Below are positions 35,249-48,189 of a stretch of DNA of 64,000 nucleotides, piece after piece. A program made the translations under genes and the position numbers. Source of the DNA: Amblyornis subalaris (taxonomy: Eukaryota > Chordata > Aves > Passeriformes > Ptilonorhynchidae); the NCBI GenBank assembly GCA_018881555.1, contig JACAXG010000014.1, forward strand, positions 1,180,586 through 1,244,585, in the 5' to 3' direction. The notes beneath the pieces are model-generated. The model saw only the letters and a program-made list of their open reading frames with translations, ran no database searches and was not told the DNA's origin. Every line of letters starts with the position of its first letter. The stretch's first letter is position 1.

Positions 35249-37895
35249 GGAGGCATCCAAGGCTCCCCACAGCCGGACGAGCGGCACCGTTGGCACCGTG
35301 ACCCCGTAACAGTGCCCGGCTGCACCTCCCAAATGCTGCTGTTTTCATCCACTCAGAGCTCCAGCCCAAGCCTTCGAACGCTGAGACAGCCACACAGGCA
35401 GGGAGCCATGGACTGAACTCCACTTCCCCTTCCCAGCTGTGCTCCGCTCTGCCCTCGGCGCTGGAGCTGCTCCAGATGGAGAACGGGAATTCTCCTNGCT
35501 CCGCTCTCGCACAGGGCTCGCTGGGGAACAAGCTGTTGATGGAGGAGGTTTCATTTACTGCCTGAGTTCTGACATCTTTGTAAGTATTGAGATCTCCTGC
35601 TCTGTCACCAGGGGATATTTGTGCAGCCTGCTGAAATCTGCGGAGCGTGCTGGAGGTGCCNGAGGTGCCGCGACAGCGGGTGCTGCACGGGGCGGGTGTT
35701 AATGAGCAGCCTTGGCAGCTCCTCTGTCAGCACCCAAAGGACTGATGGAGAGGAAAAGACGAGCAGAGACAGGCGCTTTCGTGAGCTGTGGGTGACTGGT
35801 GGTGCTCTGGGAACCACTTGTTCCCTGTTATCTCCTGCCCGGGCAGGAATGGAGGGCGGCAGCTCGTCCCGGGGGAACACTTCTGTTTGGGCAGACCAAG
35901 GGGAATGAAGAACCAGCGACAGCTGGTTCAGGTTTTGGTGCTGGAAACAGGAGCACCAAAATGCTCCTGAATGCTCCTGTTTGCCTGCGGGGTTGTGAGG
36001 AACAGAAGCTTGAACCTTTCTCACGAGCTGGTGCTAAAAATCCATCCCGAAGGGAGATTGGAAGTGCTGCCCCCAGGCCCAGTTTGCTGTGCCCCCGGCA
36101 CTGTCACGGACCTGCTGCTGATGCTGCTTTAGCACCAGGGTCCAGCTCCACCCTGGGGGCGAGGAACGTGCCCCGAAGCCCCGGGAGCGGCTGCCCCGCA
36201 TCCCCTGTGCCGTCCCGGCCGTGTCTGCCCGTGGGGCTGTTGCAACACCAGGACGTGGCGTGTGAGTGGTTCCGATNGTTCCTGCTGATACTCGGGGGTT
36301 TTACCCGTGCCTGCCCCGCTCTGGTGTCGCTCCAGGAGCTGCAATCGCTCCTCACTCCATCAGCCGGGCTGAGCCCTCCAGGCAGGGCTGGCTGCTCTTC
36401 CCAGGCTGTTTCCGCGTCCTTCCCCTCTCCCTGCAGCCTCCGCCGGGGCTCTCCCGAGGGGCTGCAGCGGAGCCGCCGGAGCTCTGACGGATCGTTTGTC
36501 ACTGATAAGGCCGCGATAACGCCGCCCAGAGCAGGACGGGATGTACGAACGCTGCAAGGACTCGTCCCCACCCGCGAACTCCGCACGGCACGGGCTGCCC
36601 GGGGCGCGGGCGGGGCGATGGCCTCAGGCAGGGTCACACCACGCCGGATGCAAACCTTGGGAAAACGGGAATAAGGCGCCTAGGCTGAGCTCCCTGCCAG
36701 AGCCCGTCACTCCACAGCCCCGGGGAGCAAAGCTCAGCCTGAGCTCCTCCAAGTGTCCCAGCCAGGGGCAGGGAATGTGGGGAGGCACCGAGGAGATGTG
36801 GGACACCCTANAATCCTCCTCATCTCCAGTGGGCGATGCCAGGATGCAAGCAGGGAAGAGGCAGGAGTGCATCTTCCTGACTCTCAGGGATGCAGCACGA
36901 AAACACCCACTCCTGCTTCAGGAGCATCCCCCATCGCTGGAAGTGTTCCAAAAATGAGCAGATGTGGCACTTTGAGACGTGGTTTAGTGGGAATGGGGCT
37001 ACTCGGTCGAACGTTGGACTTGGCAGCTTCTCCAGCCTGGCTTGGGAAGTGCAACGTGAGCATCAGCTGCCCCTGTGAGCTGTGTGTTCCTGGGGTGGGT
37101 GTTGCAAACATCTGGCAGGCTGTTGTTTGTTTGTTTTTCCTTGCTCAGACACATTTTAGTCATTTCTGCTGGGGGAGGCCGCGGTGCTCNGCAGGAAGCC
37201 CATCTAGCCAGGGCAGATCTGGGCTTGCTTTGGGAGGAAAGTCGGGGAGAAGGAATATTTGCCCTGTGGCATCAATTTCCTGTCTGGCATTCTCCAACAG
37301 GCAGCTGGAAAAGGCTCAGGAACACAGATGTGTGTGTGCCTGGCACCCTCCTGGAAGGGNTCAGAAGGAGCCTTTGCACTTTCCCTCCTCCTACCAGAGC
37401 CCTTCCTCCCTCCAAAATGCCCAGAATCAGCACTTTGCTGGAGAGCTCCTCTCCTCGGGAAACACAAATTTATTATTCAGTTTAATGTCCCATGTGGGAA
37501 CAGGCAGATTCTGCCTCGGGACACGGAGTGATGCAATGGATGGGGAGGGAGGCCCGAGGATCCCAGAGTCCCCCTGGGCTGGGCAGGCACCTCCGAACTA
37601 CTTGACCTTTTAATGATTGTGAATTTTAATGGTTTCCTTTATGAGGCTGATGAGTGGTAGCTCAGTGCCATGCCNACTGCTGACACCCTGGTGGGATGAG
37701 AGGACAGAGGAACAGAATTCCTTANTTGTACAGAGTTGCTGCTTGTTGCTGTGTAGTTACAATAATACGCAAAAAAACCACCCCAAACCCTGATTTATTT
37801 TAAATGTGCCTCATCTATGAATTAAATTTTGTTGTGGGCTTCATGTGAAAGGCTTTTAGTGGCTCAAGTTTGACATGTGTCATGAGTACAGGTTT

Positions 37896-37985
37896 TATAG
37901 GATCACAGAACATCCCGAGTTGGAAGGGACTCACAAGGATCATGAAGTCCAACCCCTGGCCCTGCACAGGACAATCCCAGCAATT
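37896..37985 (-). mobile_element. CR1 fragment, divergent subfamily
   Basis: Antisense 3' end: GATCACAGAACATCCCGAGT, TGGAAGGGACTCACAAGGAT, CCAACCCCTGGCCCTGCACA. Confidence 0.75.
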
Positions 37986-38578
37986 CCAGTGTATTCTATC
38001 TGATCACATCCTATGATTCCCACAAGGAACAAAAGGCTGGCTTCATGTGACCCCAAACAAAACCTCTCATCCACGTTTTCACCTTCCTTCTCATGAAACT
38101 TATTCAAGAAAGACTTCCTTTGTCACTTCACAAACTGTTGGCAGTTGTTGGTTGTGGTTATGGAAGTGCTTTATTTGAATAGTTCTGGGAACAAATTCGA
38201 GCCAAGGGCTTGGTTTGGCTCCAGCCACATCCCGGCAGCGCNGGAGCCGCTCTGGAAGCGCTGGGTGGATCATCCTGGCCCTAAGAGGCTCAGGGTCCCG
38301 CTGAGGGCAGAGCACTCAGGGGTGTGAGCAGGAGCAGGATTAGCTGGGGAACAACAGATTGCTCAGATTAGCTCTGCTGGGGGCACGGGGCCGGGGGGGA
38401 GATGCCACATCCGTGTGGAGCTCCCTGATCGCTCCTGACACCGCATTCCCGCCCGGAGCAGCCGGGATGGACTGGACACCTCGGCCCGCACGCCAACCAC
38501 GGGCACCAACACCCTCCAGCCTCCTCCAGCAGCAGCTGGGATTTGTTCTGATCCCATCAGTCCTGTAGGGCTGAGTCA

Positions 38579-38686
38579 GAATCAGAAATCCCAGACTGGT
38601 TTGNGTTTGGAGGGACCTTAAATCTCATCCTGTCCCACTCCTTGCCCTGGNCAGGGACACCTTCCACAGACCAGGCTGCTCAGAAT
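38579..38686 (-). mobile_element. CR1 fragment
   Basis: Antisense CR1 3' end: AATCCCAGACTGGTTTG, GGAGGGACCTTAAATCTCAT, CAGGGACACCTTCCACAGAC. Confidence 0.85.
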
Positions 38687-40609
38687 TTAAGTCTTATTTA
38701 CAAATCAAATACATGCTGAAATTCAAGTGCTCCCCTGATGCCGTTGTGGGTTTGGATTTTATGCTTCTTTTCCTATTAAATCATGTGCTGTGACAGCATA
38801 AATAATGTGACCGAATGGCTTTGGCAATCTGGTCATCTGCAATGTGTCTCGAGGCTTTAGAGGGAGGTAAAGCCAAAATAGCTGTAGCTGTTGTACTGAA
38901 CAAGGCTGTGGAACAGGGGATTGTTACCTGTCTGCACAAATAAGGTGATTTTTTTCCATCTTCCAGGATCCGTTTGCGTTTTGCTGTGTCTCTGTAAGGC
39001 CAATTAACCTTAATGGGAGTTGTATAAACAGACCCTCACAGGAGGACCTCATTAGCTCTTTCTTCCTGTGGTTTTCATTCCGAGTTGCTAAATTTTATGG
39101 ATTAGCGAGAATGCTACAAAAGATGGAAAAGCAATCCTGGCTATTGCCATAGCAAAGTGCTTACTGAATGAATTTAATNTCGGGTTTGGGAATGGATTGG
39201 AAGGTCCGTATGTAACCAGACCTCTGGAAAATCCATACCAAGGCAATCTGATCAGCCAGCTGTATAAATATCCACTGACCTCTTCCTCTCAGGCAGCGTC
39301 ACTCCCTGGGAAACTCTGTTTCCAAGGGAAATCCACGAGAAATTCTCATAAACTAACCCGCCAAAGAGGCGTTNGCAAAGGGAGTCACACACGGGAGAAG
39401 GCCCAGAGGATCTCCTTGGGACAGCAATGCTGCAGGGATTGCTGATTTCCTGGGATAACACTGCCAGTCCCAGCCATCCTCCATCCAACCGAGCTGGGAT
39501 TTTGGTGGGTCTTGTGTATGTAAGACAACTGTGAGAAACCTACAGCCCCTGACATCACTTCCCTGGCCTGGGGATGTTTGATTTTTCCCACGTTTTGGTG
39601 GGATAATGAGATGTGTTTGCATGTGTGGTCTCCCAGAGGGCCCTCAGGCAGGAAAGATTCTTCCCTGTTTCCTCTCCGCCCTGTGAGTTTGGGGGAATGT
39701 TTCAGCACGAGGGACCTGGGTTGTAGTGGAACAAACACTGTGAAATGTGAATCCAGAGTCTATCAATGTGGGTTAATTATTGGGATTGTGGGAAAAATGA
39801 AGGCAGTTGAACAGGAATGATAAAACCACGATGGAGATCACAGAGGCTGGGAAATCGCCCTCCTTTTTAGAGAGGCAAGTCTGGGAAATCCTAACCAAAT
39901 GTAAGATTTAAACAGAGAAATGTCCCTGTGCAGTAGCAATTTTCATATTCCCAGCTCACCTCCTGAGCCCTGTTGTTCTGAAATGAGCTCTTGGGGTTGA
40001 ATGTAACATTCTTGCTTTCAAAAAACCAAGCAAACGAAACGACCAGGTTTTCTTTCTCATTTTCAGTGCTGTTTCCAGTCCAGCTCTGTAATGCTATTTT
40101 TAGAATCCTGTGTTTTAATGCTGTGGCATGAATTGCTGGGATTTCCCTTGGCTAACATAGAACAGAGGATCTGCACTTTGGTATTAGCAGTCAGCCAGGA
40201 AATCCGTGCCTGGTGCCAAAAATGGGCCTTCCTTCATAAATCTGTATTTATTTTCCTTTCCTTGTGCAGCAGTGACGTGCCAGATCAGCTGCGCTGGTTT
40301 CTTGACACGTTTTGTAGTGCCATGGAACAGGGGAGGCTGGGCTGGAGACCAGAGACAGGATTTGCCTCTGATTCACTGCGAACACACAGCTGGGAAATGC
40401 TGGTTTTCAGGGAATCAGGGGATTTTTTATTTTCTGATCCCTAAAAAGAACTGGCAAAAGGCACTTCCACAGGGAGTTTTCCATGTTTGAAAATATCAGT
40501 GATCAATCCTGTCTGTCTGATTGCCTTTAACGCCTTGACAGAATTATCTTTTATTGATTATAGGTTTATTGCAAAGCAGGAAAGCTGTAATCAAGTAGGC
40601 TGAAATCAA

Positions 40610-40752
40610 TGGAAGAATCCCTGGAAGTGTCCAAGGCCAGGTTGAATGGGGTTTGGAACAACTTGTTCTAGTGGAAGGTGTCCCTGTCCAGGGCACGGGG
40701 TAGAACTGGATGAGCTTTAAGGTCTCTTCCAACCCATTCCATGATTCTATAA
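40610..40752 (+). mobile_element. CR1 fragment
   Basis: Sense CR1 3' region: CCCTGGAAGTGTCCAAGGCC to ATTCCATGATTCTATAATCC. Confidence 0.88.
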
Positions 40753-40847
40753 TCCAGAGATCCGGATCCTCTTTCAGCTTGGCCCCTGTTTGAGCAAACC
40801 TCTCTCTGAGTTTGAAACGGGAATCATTCTGCCAACTCATCCATTTC

Positions 40848-40992
40848 ACCATCCCTGGGGGTGTTTAAGGAGGGGCTGGACGCGGCACTCAGTGCTGTGG
40901 GCTGGTGACAAGGTGGGGATCGGGCACAGCTTGGACTCAGTGGCCTTGGAAGGCTTTTCCAGCCTCAATGATTCCATAATTCTGTGATTCAA
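40848..40992 (+). mobile_element. CR1 fragment, second subfamily
   Basis: Sense: GGGTGTTTAAGGAGGGGCTG, GGCACTCAGTGCTGTGGGCT, ending CCATAATTCTGTGATTC. Same subfamily type as 18,545. Confidence 0.85.
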
Positions 40993-42389
40993 TCCACTGT
41001 GTGCAGTCTGTGAAGGAAAAAGGCTCTGTATAAACAACATGTAATTAAACTTCTCTCCGGATCCCAGTTAATTCCCAAAACTCCTGTGTCCTGTTGCTCC
41101 TCTGGCTGGTCCTTTCCCTTCAGCCAGGAAGGCATTACGGGATAAGGATTACGTGAAGCACTTTTTAAAGTCTATTTCTGAGAGTTCTGAAAGGTGACAC
41201 CTGCCTGGAAGTCCTTGCCATCCTTAAAATAAACAGGGCGGCAGCTCCGGGCACTCTGACATTCCTGGTGAGCAGGGACACACAAGGCTCGGGGGGAACG
41301 GGGACTGGCTCTTATCAGGGTTTAGAGCACCACGTACCGTGGACCTTAATCCTGACAGGGCCTCAAGGCGTGACAGCTCCATAAATATTGAATGTGCCCT
41401 TAATCTTGGGGTGGGGAGCATTGTACCCCCAGTCGGAAGTGCTGATCCTCTCTCCCTTTGAGAGTGAAAGATACTACACTGAGTATCTCCCAGCGTATCA
41501 GCTGAGATATGGGAAGTGTACTCAGGGATATTGCACACAGAGCAAACAGCAGCAGGGAGAGCTTTTGTTCTGCAGGCACCAAGCCCAGGTCAGCAGGTGA
41601 CGCACGGCAGAACTCCCAAAACTGCAGGCTTTGGGACTGATCAGACTTGGACCCAGAAAAGGGAGGTTCTCTCCCTAAAAAGGGCAGCTTAGTGTGGTGC
41701 CCTCCCACAGTGGAACGGAGAGAAGGGGGAGTGCAAGGACACGCTGTGTCCTGGTGAGCCGGTCCCAGCCCTGGGCACCCCAAATCCTGCAGGGGGAAGC
41801 GGCTCTCACCCCGCACACCTTGCGGAACAACCCACGGCCCTCCCTCTCCCCCTTGGAAAAAAGGCCAGCAGGTAAAGGTCAGGGAGCTTAGGTCTGGGTG
41901 TAACTTTGGATTCTGCAGGGCAGCCAGCCATGGCTCGCGAGGAGGCTGGAGTGTGGATGCCGGGCTGGCTGCTGTGTGGGTTTCCCGTGGCGCAGGCCNT
42001 GACTGATGCCCTGTGACAGCCCGTGCGTGGCGCCTGCTGCTCTGCTGGTGCAGCTGGGGACTCTGTCGCTTCTCGCCATCTCCACACGACAGCAGAACTC
42101 TTTGGGAATGAAATTTCCTGCAATGAAATGGAGGATCACGAAAGCACTCACCACAACCGCTGGGAATAAATTCACTTTTAGTTTATTCACAGTGTTGTGA
42201 AAAAACGGTGGATTCTGTGTTGCACTGTCCCTGTGGGGTGTGATGGGGAGTCCTGAATGACAGCTCTGGTTTTAAGTCATCAGCTGCTGCACTTTAAGAT
42301 GGACCCACACAGTGTGGCAGTGCCCTGAGTCACTGCAGGAACCCAAGGTCCAGCCTGACTTCCTAGCAAGGCTCAGTCTTGCACAGAGA

Positions 42390-42748
42390 TGAGATCAGAG
42401 AATACTGAGGTTGGAAAAGCCCTCCAGGATCAGAGTCCAACTTGTGCCCGATCTCCACCTTGTCCCCAACCCAGAGCACTGAGTGCCATGTCCAGTCCTT
42501 CCTTGGACACCTCCAGGGATGGGGACTCCAAACCTCCCTGGGCAGCCCCTGATGTCCAACGTGACCCTACCCTGGCACAGCCTGAGGCTGTTCCCTCAAA
42601 TCCTGTCCCTGTTCCCCGGGAGCAGAGCCTGACCCCCCCTGGCTGCCCCCTCCTGTCAGGAGTTGTGCAGAGCCAGAAGGTCCCCCCTGAGCCTCCTTTT
42701 CTCCAGGCTGAGCCCCCCCAGCTCCCTCAGTTGTTCCCCTCATAGGAT
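42390..42748 (-). mobile_element. CR1 copy, second subfamily
   Basis: Antisense copy of about 360 bases: AGAATACTGAGGTTGGAAAA, GAGCACTGAGTGCCATGTCC, GGGGACTCCAAACCTCCCTG, then CCCCAGCTCCCTCAGTTGTT. Confidence 0.85.
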
Positions 42749-43220
42749 TGACTCTGGATGTGGGTTGTACTTGTTGTTGCAGGTTCCCTGGGGAGCAATG
42801 TCACCCAGTGACATATCTGGGCCACCTTTGGTGCGCCCTCCGTTGTACCCCGGTGGCTGCGGGCTCCGTGGGCCTCTGGCAAAGGGAAGGCTGTGGCTGA
42901 ACCTCCTCCCAACCCTCCTGCACCGCAGCTGTGCCGGGCAGGAACCTCTTCCTTCAGCCCATGAAACCCTCTGGCACAGTTTCATGGCCATGGCGTGTCA
43001 ACACGGCTTCAGGATTGTGGCTGCAGGTCACCAGAGCTGGGGGCAAAGCCGCGGGTGCCATGTTGTGTAAACAGGAAGAAAATACGCCCGTTCCCTCGGC
43101 GACTCCATAGTGACCGGGAAACACTGCCCCGTTTCACAACCCGCTCGGCCTCCCACGGGTCACACACACGCTTTGCTCTGCCCAGGAGCCACAGACACCT
43201 CTGTGTGTGCCTCTGACAAC

Positions 43221-43287
43221 TCGGAATCACAGCATGCTCAGGCTGGAAGGGACCTTAAGGTTCATCCAGTTCCACCCCCTGCCGTGG
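43221..43287 (-). mobile_element. CR1 short fragment
   Basis: Antisense 3' end: CAGGCTGGAAGGGACCTTAA, GTTCCACCCCCTGCCGTGG. Confidence 0.8.
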
Positions 43288-45057
43288 AGTCCCAAACATC
43301 TCAACAGCTCTGGGCCTTCTGCTGGCAGCTGTGCTAAGCTCTTCAATAGCTTTTTTTTGGGATAAATCACAAAGAAACCTAAAGCTTTTAAAGTAATTTT
43401 GTTTAAAATCCTTTCTTAAACCACTTAGGATAGTTTAAGTGGCAAACAGCTCACGGAAACCGTCACTTGCTGACAGGTGATTCACAGGAATTGGGTGAAG
43501 TTTGTGGTGCTGAGCAGGTCCTGATGCTCTCAAGTGCTACCGGAGACCCCAAACATCACCCTGCAGCTCCCTGTGCAGGCTTGTGGTGAGACCGCTCAGG
43601 AACCAGCCTGTATGATGTGGTGGTGGCTGCCACAGCTCATGAACCTCCCTGGGCTCTACGAGCTGCCAGCTCAGCTGGAATCAGAGCCTCGGGTCACCTC
43701 AGGTGGCCTCAGGCCACAAGAGCTGAGCTCTTGGTCAGGACAGTGCAGAGGCAGAGTCAAGTCCAACTCCTTTGGCCATTCCCCTCCCCCAGTATCTACC
43801 TTTAGATGCCAGAAATAACTATTTTTGCACTTCAGTTAAGTGCAAATTATCTATGTTTTGGATGTTGGCTGGGGTCTTGACCTTGTCCCATTTGAAGTCA
43901 ATGGGTTTGACAGATGAGGAAACCAGTTCTAAAGCAAAGCAAGAAAAATCTTATTCCATCTTATTTTCTTCCCACTTCTGCACGTAAAAGGATAGGGCTG
44001 CATTTTAAAAGTCTGTTGTAGCAACAGCCTGCAATCACCACACANGTGCTGTTATCTCTCTGTGGGAGATAAATTTAAATTGTCAGGCCATGCCATGGAA
44101 ATGCAATATTTGCGTTTTCCTATCAGGATGTGCCAGGACATTGCAGGGCAATTGCAGAGCAAGAGTTGGTAACTAACGTGAAGTGGACGAAGGANCAGCC
44201 TGATCTCCTGCCAAGCACTATAGGCTCTTCTTTAAAAGTATTTCAAAGGGGATGGAGTGGAGCCCAAGCAAAGCTCCAGAACTGTGTCAACAGTAGGTAT
44301 CCTAACACAATTCCAGGGCTTGCAAAGCCAGACTCTCCTCAATATTCCTTGTTTGTATGGGTAATCCTATTCCCTTCACTGTTGGCTGTTAAGACCCAGG
44401 GATTGTTTTTGCATGCTGGGTCTCAGAATGGTGCACTGATCTTGCCCCCTTGATTCAAGTGAGCCCCACCATCCTCCTTGGGATGCTCCATCCTCTGAAG
44501 ATCTCAGCTTCCTTCATTTCTATTTTCTCTTCATCTTTTCCTGTTCACAGTGACTCCATAGTTGCCTCTTCACTGCCTGGTGTTTCTTCCAGTAGCTCTC
44601 CCAGGCTGTAACATCTGTCTTNTTTCATCCATCCTTCTCCCCTTCCAGTGGGGAGGGCTTTGTGTGCAGTTTCTGTTTTGGCAGGATTTTCAGGTTTGTT
44701 TTTTTTTTTTTAGAGCCAGCAGCAGAAATGTTTCCTCCCCCCAGCTCCTGTGTTTAAATTAGGAAGGAGCAGATCGCTGGTGGCTGGGGGAGAACGGGGA
44801 AGATTTATGGGGTTTCTGTGATCCCATGGGAGTTTCCTGGCAGGCGCCTGGGAAACTGCAGAGTCCTGCATGGATGAACCTTGCCCTTAGGGGAACAGTT
44901 CTGTTTTGCCTGAAGAGTCATCACAAGTGGCACCATCATTGTCATACAGCAGCATTAGGAGATCTCACAGATATGCCCTTGAATGCCTTAAAAATAACGG
45001 ACAAAACCCCCAATCCCTCTGCACCATCTCCCAGGGGTTTGGGCTTTTGCTTGGACA

Positions 45058-45322
45058 TTTTGACAGGACAAGAGGAAGCAGCCTCAAGCTGTGCTAGGGG
45101 AGTTCAGGTTGGCTATCAGGAGGAATTTCTTCGTGGAAAGGATTGTTAAGCATTGGAAGAGACTGCTCAGGGAGGTCTGGAGTCCCCATCCCTGGAGGTA
45201 TCCAAGGAACCACTGGATGTGGCAGTCAGTTCTCTGGGCTGGTGACACAAGGGTATTTGGTCAGTCAAAGGTTGGACTCCATGATCTTGGAGGTCTTTTC
45301 CAACCCTAACAGTTCTATGTTT
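45058..45322 (+). mobile_element. CR1 copy, second subfamily
   Basis: Sense: TGACAGGACAAGAGGAAGCA, GGCTATCAGGAGGAATTTCT, TGGAGTCCCCATCCCTGGAG, ending AACAGTTCTATGTTTC. Confidence 0.88.
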
Positions 45323-47044
45323 CCCTCCCGAATCCCATCCTGCTGGCTGGTCTGTGCCCTCTGCCCATCCATGCCTGTTCCTGACTGCTGGAGCTGCCTC
45401 TGTGCTCTGCATTCCCTCCTCATTCCAGCCCTGTGTCTGTGACGCTTTTCCTGGCACCCTTCCCAAGTTCTCTTGCTGCCAAGTCAGACTCAGTACAAGC
45501 GTCTTGTATTCCCTTTCAAATCCTTTCCTATCGTGGCAAATAAACCCACTGTCCCCCACACACACACTCCTGATATTATCCCTGACAGCTCTTCACTTCT
45601 GGCACTCAGCTGCTGCTTAATCATATGGTTTCTTTCTCTGAGTCACCTCNTGTGCTCTTGCAGCCAAGAGCTTGACTTTGTTTTGGCAATGTCACGGCAG
45701 GAGCACATCCCTTGAGATCCCATTCCTGCCCCGCATGCCCCAGTGCCACCAGCACGCTCCTGTGCTCTGCTCTGAGCCAGCATCGGTGCCTTTGGAGAGC
45801 AGGACCGTCCCCTCACCTCTGCCTTCCACACACACCCCCCGCACCCTGCTCCGCCGCTTTTCCTGATTTTATCATTTCCCTGCTGCTTTGCAGAGTTTCT
45901 GTTCTTTGCACAGGACGACCTGCCTGACCTTGACTCCCAGGTAGCCCTGGCGCTCGGATCTCTTCTCCAAACATCCTTCCACAGAGGCCCCTCTGCCCTC
46001 ACGCTCTCGTCCTTGTGACATTTGCAAAGAGGGGGGAAGCAGAGCAAACCAAACAAATCCAGCAAATATCGCTGGAAAAGGGGAACTAAAGCGGAGTGCA
46101 GGGAGCACCGGGAATAACCTCCTGCCTTCCGAGCCCTGTCCTTCCCCTGACNCCTCCTGCCGCACGTCCGCTCCGCGCTGTGGGCCCGGCACGGGGACCC
46201 CCGTGCCTCCCAAATCCCCCGCGTACCTACGGAGCAATAACCGAGCTCCGCTCCCCCCTGGGAAAACAACCAGAGCTTCCCAGAGGAGCTGTTTGCAGAC
46301 AACGCTGCAAAACCGCTGCCCCGCGCCGCTCTTTGTACTGAGCAAACAAAAGGGCAGCCTAGAGCGAGAGGGCTGGGATAAAAGTTGGATATCTCATTGT
46401 CCAGGGAATGCTGCAGGTGCGGACACACCTATTCACCCTCGCAGCCCTCGGCCGCCCCGGTTTGTGCGAAGAGGGTGGTGGTGTTTATTGCCTGCTCCCC
46501 CAGCTGCCCACTGGCACGGACTTTGCTCCTCCGGGTTGGGATTTCTAAGCAGCAGGAGGCTTTCCACGTGTGTTTGAGAAGGTACAAAGCCTGCCGGAAA
46601 ACAATGGAAATAGCTGCCTTATGACTGCTGCGTGTCACGCACTCGGTTCTTGCCGTTCGTTTGTCCTTGGAGCTGCTCGCGCCGCCTGGAACCTGATCCC
46701 GAGCGGTGCCGGGCGCTGCGGCTGGCACGAACACCGGCACCGTGCCACGGCCATGGACACGGCCGCGCTCCGGCCTGGCAGGGGCTGTGGCTGCCCCCGG
46801 AGGCCTCTGGCAGGGGCTGACTGACCCCTCCCTGCCCACCGCAGCCCGGAGCCACCGTGGGTGTGTGGAGCGGGCTGTGGGCTCCAGGACAGAATGGGGG
46901 TTTTGTGGGGGCTTCCTGCTGGGAGGAAACAGCTGCTGCAGAGCCGAGTGTGGTGGGAGCAGCTTCTCCCGAGCTCTGCTTCCCACAGGGCCCTCAGTGT
47001 GGGAGCATCCTGGATGGGAGCTGCATGGCCCTGCCATGTCCTCC

Positions 47045-47517
47045 ACACCTCCAGGACAGGATCTCCCCAGATCCCCTCGGACAGGCTTCCTTCAACCCCC
47101 CAAGGACAGGATCTCCTTAATTTCCCTCACAACACGATCCCCTTCAGCCCCCCCTAGCAAAGGTTCTCCTCAACCTTCCCAAAGGACAGGTTCCCTCAGA
47201 CCCCAAGGACAGGATCTCCTTAATTTCCCCCAGAATAGTCTCTCCTCAGGCCCCCAGGACTGGATCTTCTCATCCACAGGCTCCTTTGTCCAAGCTCCCT
47301 TCAGCTCCCCAAGCACAGGATCATCTCCATTTCACCCAGGAATGGATCCCCTCAGCCCCCATCCCCCAAGAACGGGATCTGCAGGACTGGATCCCCTCAG
47401 AACTCTCTGGGACAAGCTCCCCTCAGCCTCCCCAGCAGAGGNTCCCTTCAGACCCGCAAACACGGATCCCCAGGACTGGATCCCCTCAGGTCCCTCTGGC
47501 CAAGCCCCCCTCAGCGG
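47045..47517. repeat. C-rich minisatellite
   Basis: Degenerate tandem units of roughly 24-26 bases with a core such as CCCCAAGGACAGGATCTCC or ACTGGATCCCCTCAG, at least 15 copies across 470 bases. The plus strand is C-rich. The long open frame across it is a product of the repeat. Confidence 0.8.
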
Positions 47518-47519
47518 GC

Positions 47520-48180
47520 ACAGCCGGGGGGGGGGGGGCGGCCGGGATGCAGCAGCCTCCATCCCCCCCGTTCCTCCCTCGCCGCCCGCTGCGTGCTGCC
47601 GCCCGCCTTCTCCCCGCCCTGCGCCGCGCTCCCCCCGCTCGCAGCCCGCGGTGATCCGCGCTGAGCTCACGGCCGCGCCTCACGACACCCCGGCCCGGCA
47701 CGTCAACCCCGCCATCGCGTGAGAGCCGCCGCCCGCCGCCGCCCCCCCGCCCGCCGCCATCACGCACGGCGGGAACAGCTGCCGGCACGGGCCCCGCTCC
47801 CAGACCCCGCTCCCAGCCAAGGCGCTCCCTCGCCAGCTCCTATTAATGCAGATCTTAATTAATGACCCCCGCGGGGGGCGAGCCGCCCTTCACACGCAAC
47901 ACCCCCCGCCCGCCGCCCGCGCCTGGCGTGGGAGCACGAAGAGGTTAATGGAGAAGCGGGCGGGGGGGGAGTGGGGCGTGAGGCGGCCGCGGCTGCCAAG
48001 GCGGGATTAGCGCGGCTCGGAGCTCGGCACGCAACGCGGGACGGGGCACGGCGGCCACACGCGAGGGACCCGCGGTGACACGCGTGGCACCGCCGTGCAA
48101 AGCCGGGGGGGGCGACGGAGGGCACCGGGCGCCCAGACGGGCGCACGGTGCCCTCCGTCGACCCCCCCGGCTTTGCATCT
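47520..48180. promoter_or_regulatory. Orphan CpG island
   Basis: Strongly GC- and CpG-rich sequence, 1.6 kb upstream of the LEKR1 CpG island and after the C-rich minisatellite. It contains a short AT-rich insert (TTAATTAATG near 47,857). No gene start is recognisable, but it could be the promoter of an unannotated transcript or an alternative LEKR1 promoter. Confidence 0.55.
48096..48177. repeat. 82-base near-perfect hairpin
   Basis: Arms 48,096-48,134 and 48,139-48,177 are reverse complements over 39 bases with only two mismatches (both G opposite A, at 48,112/48,161 and 48,128/48,145). The loop is AGAC. The outer arm starts TGCAAAGCC and contains an eight-base run of G; the inner stem is GCGCCC/GGGCGC. 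It lies at the end of the orphan CpG island. What it does is unknown. Confidence 0.9.
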
Positions 48181-48189
48181 CGGTTGCGA

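Larger units (their letters stand above)
29466..47040. other. Intergenic region TIPARP-LEKR1
   Basis: About 17.6 kb without a recognisable gene. It holds CR1 fragments and several GC/CpG-rich patches (about 30,980-31,260, 36,080-36,640, 46,130-46,330 and 46,640-46,800). An AT-rich unique stretch at 38,690-39,180 could be a conserved non-coding element. Long open frames in the GC-rich patches lack introns, conserved motifs or codon bias and are most likely chance. Confidence 0.7.

Noticed and set aside
35799..36674. A 291-codon plus-strand open frame in the intergenic GC-rich patch
   Set aside because: No family resemblance, low-complexity composition, an equally open frame on the opposite strand, and an N inside it.
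46706..47722. A 338-codon plus-strand open frame
   Set aside because: Its C-terminal half is a translation of the C-rich minisatellite and the rest is CpG-island sequence; no recognisable domain.
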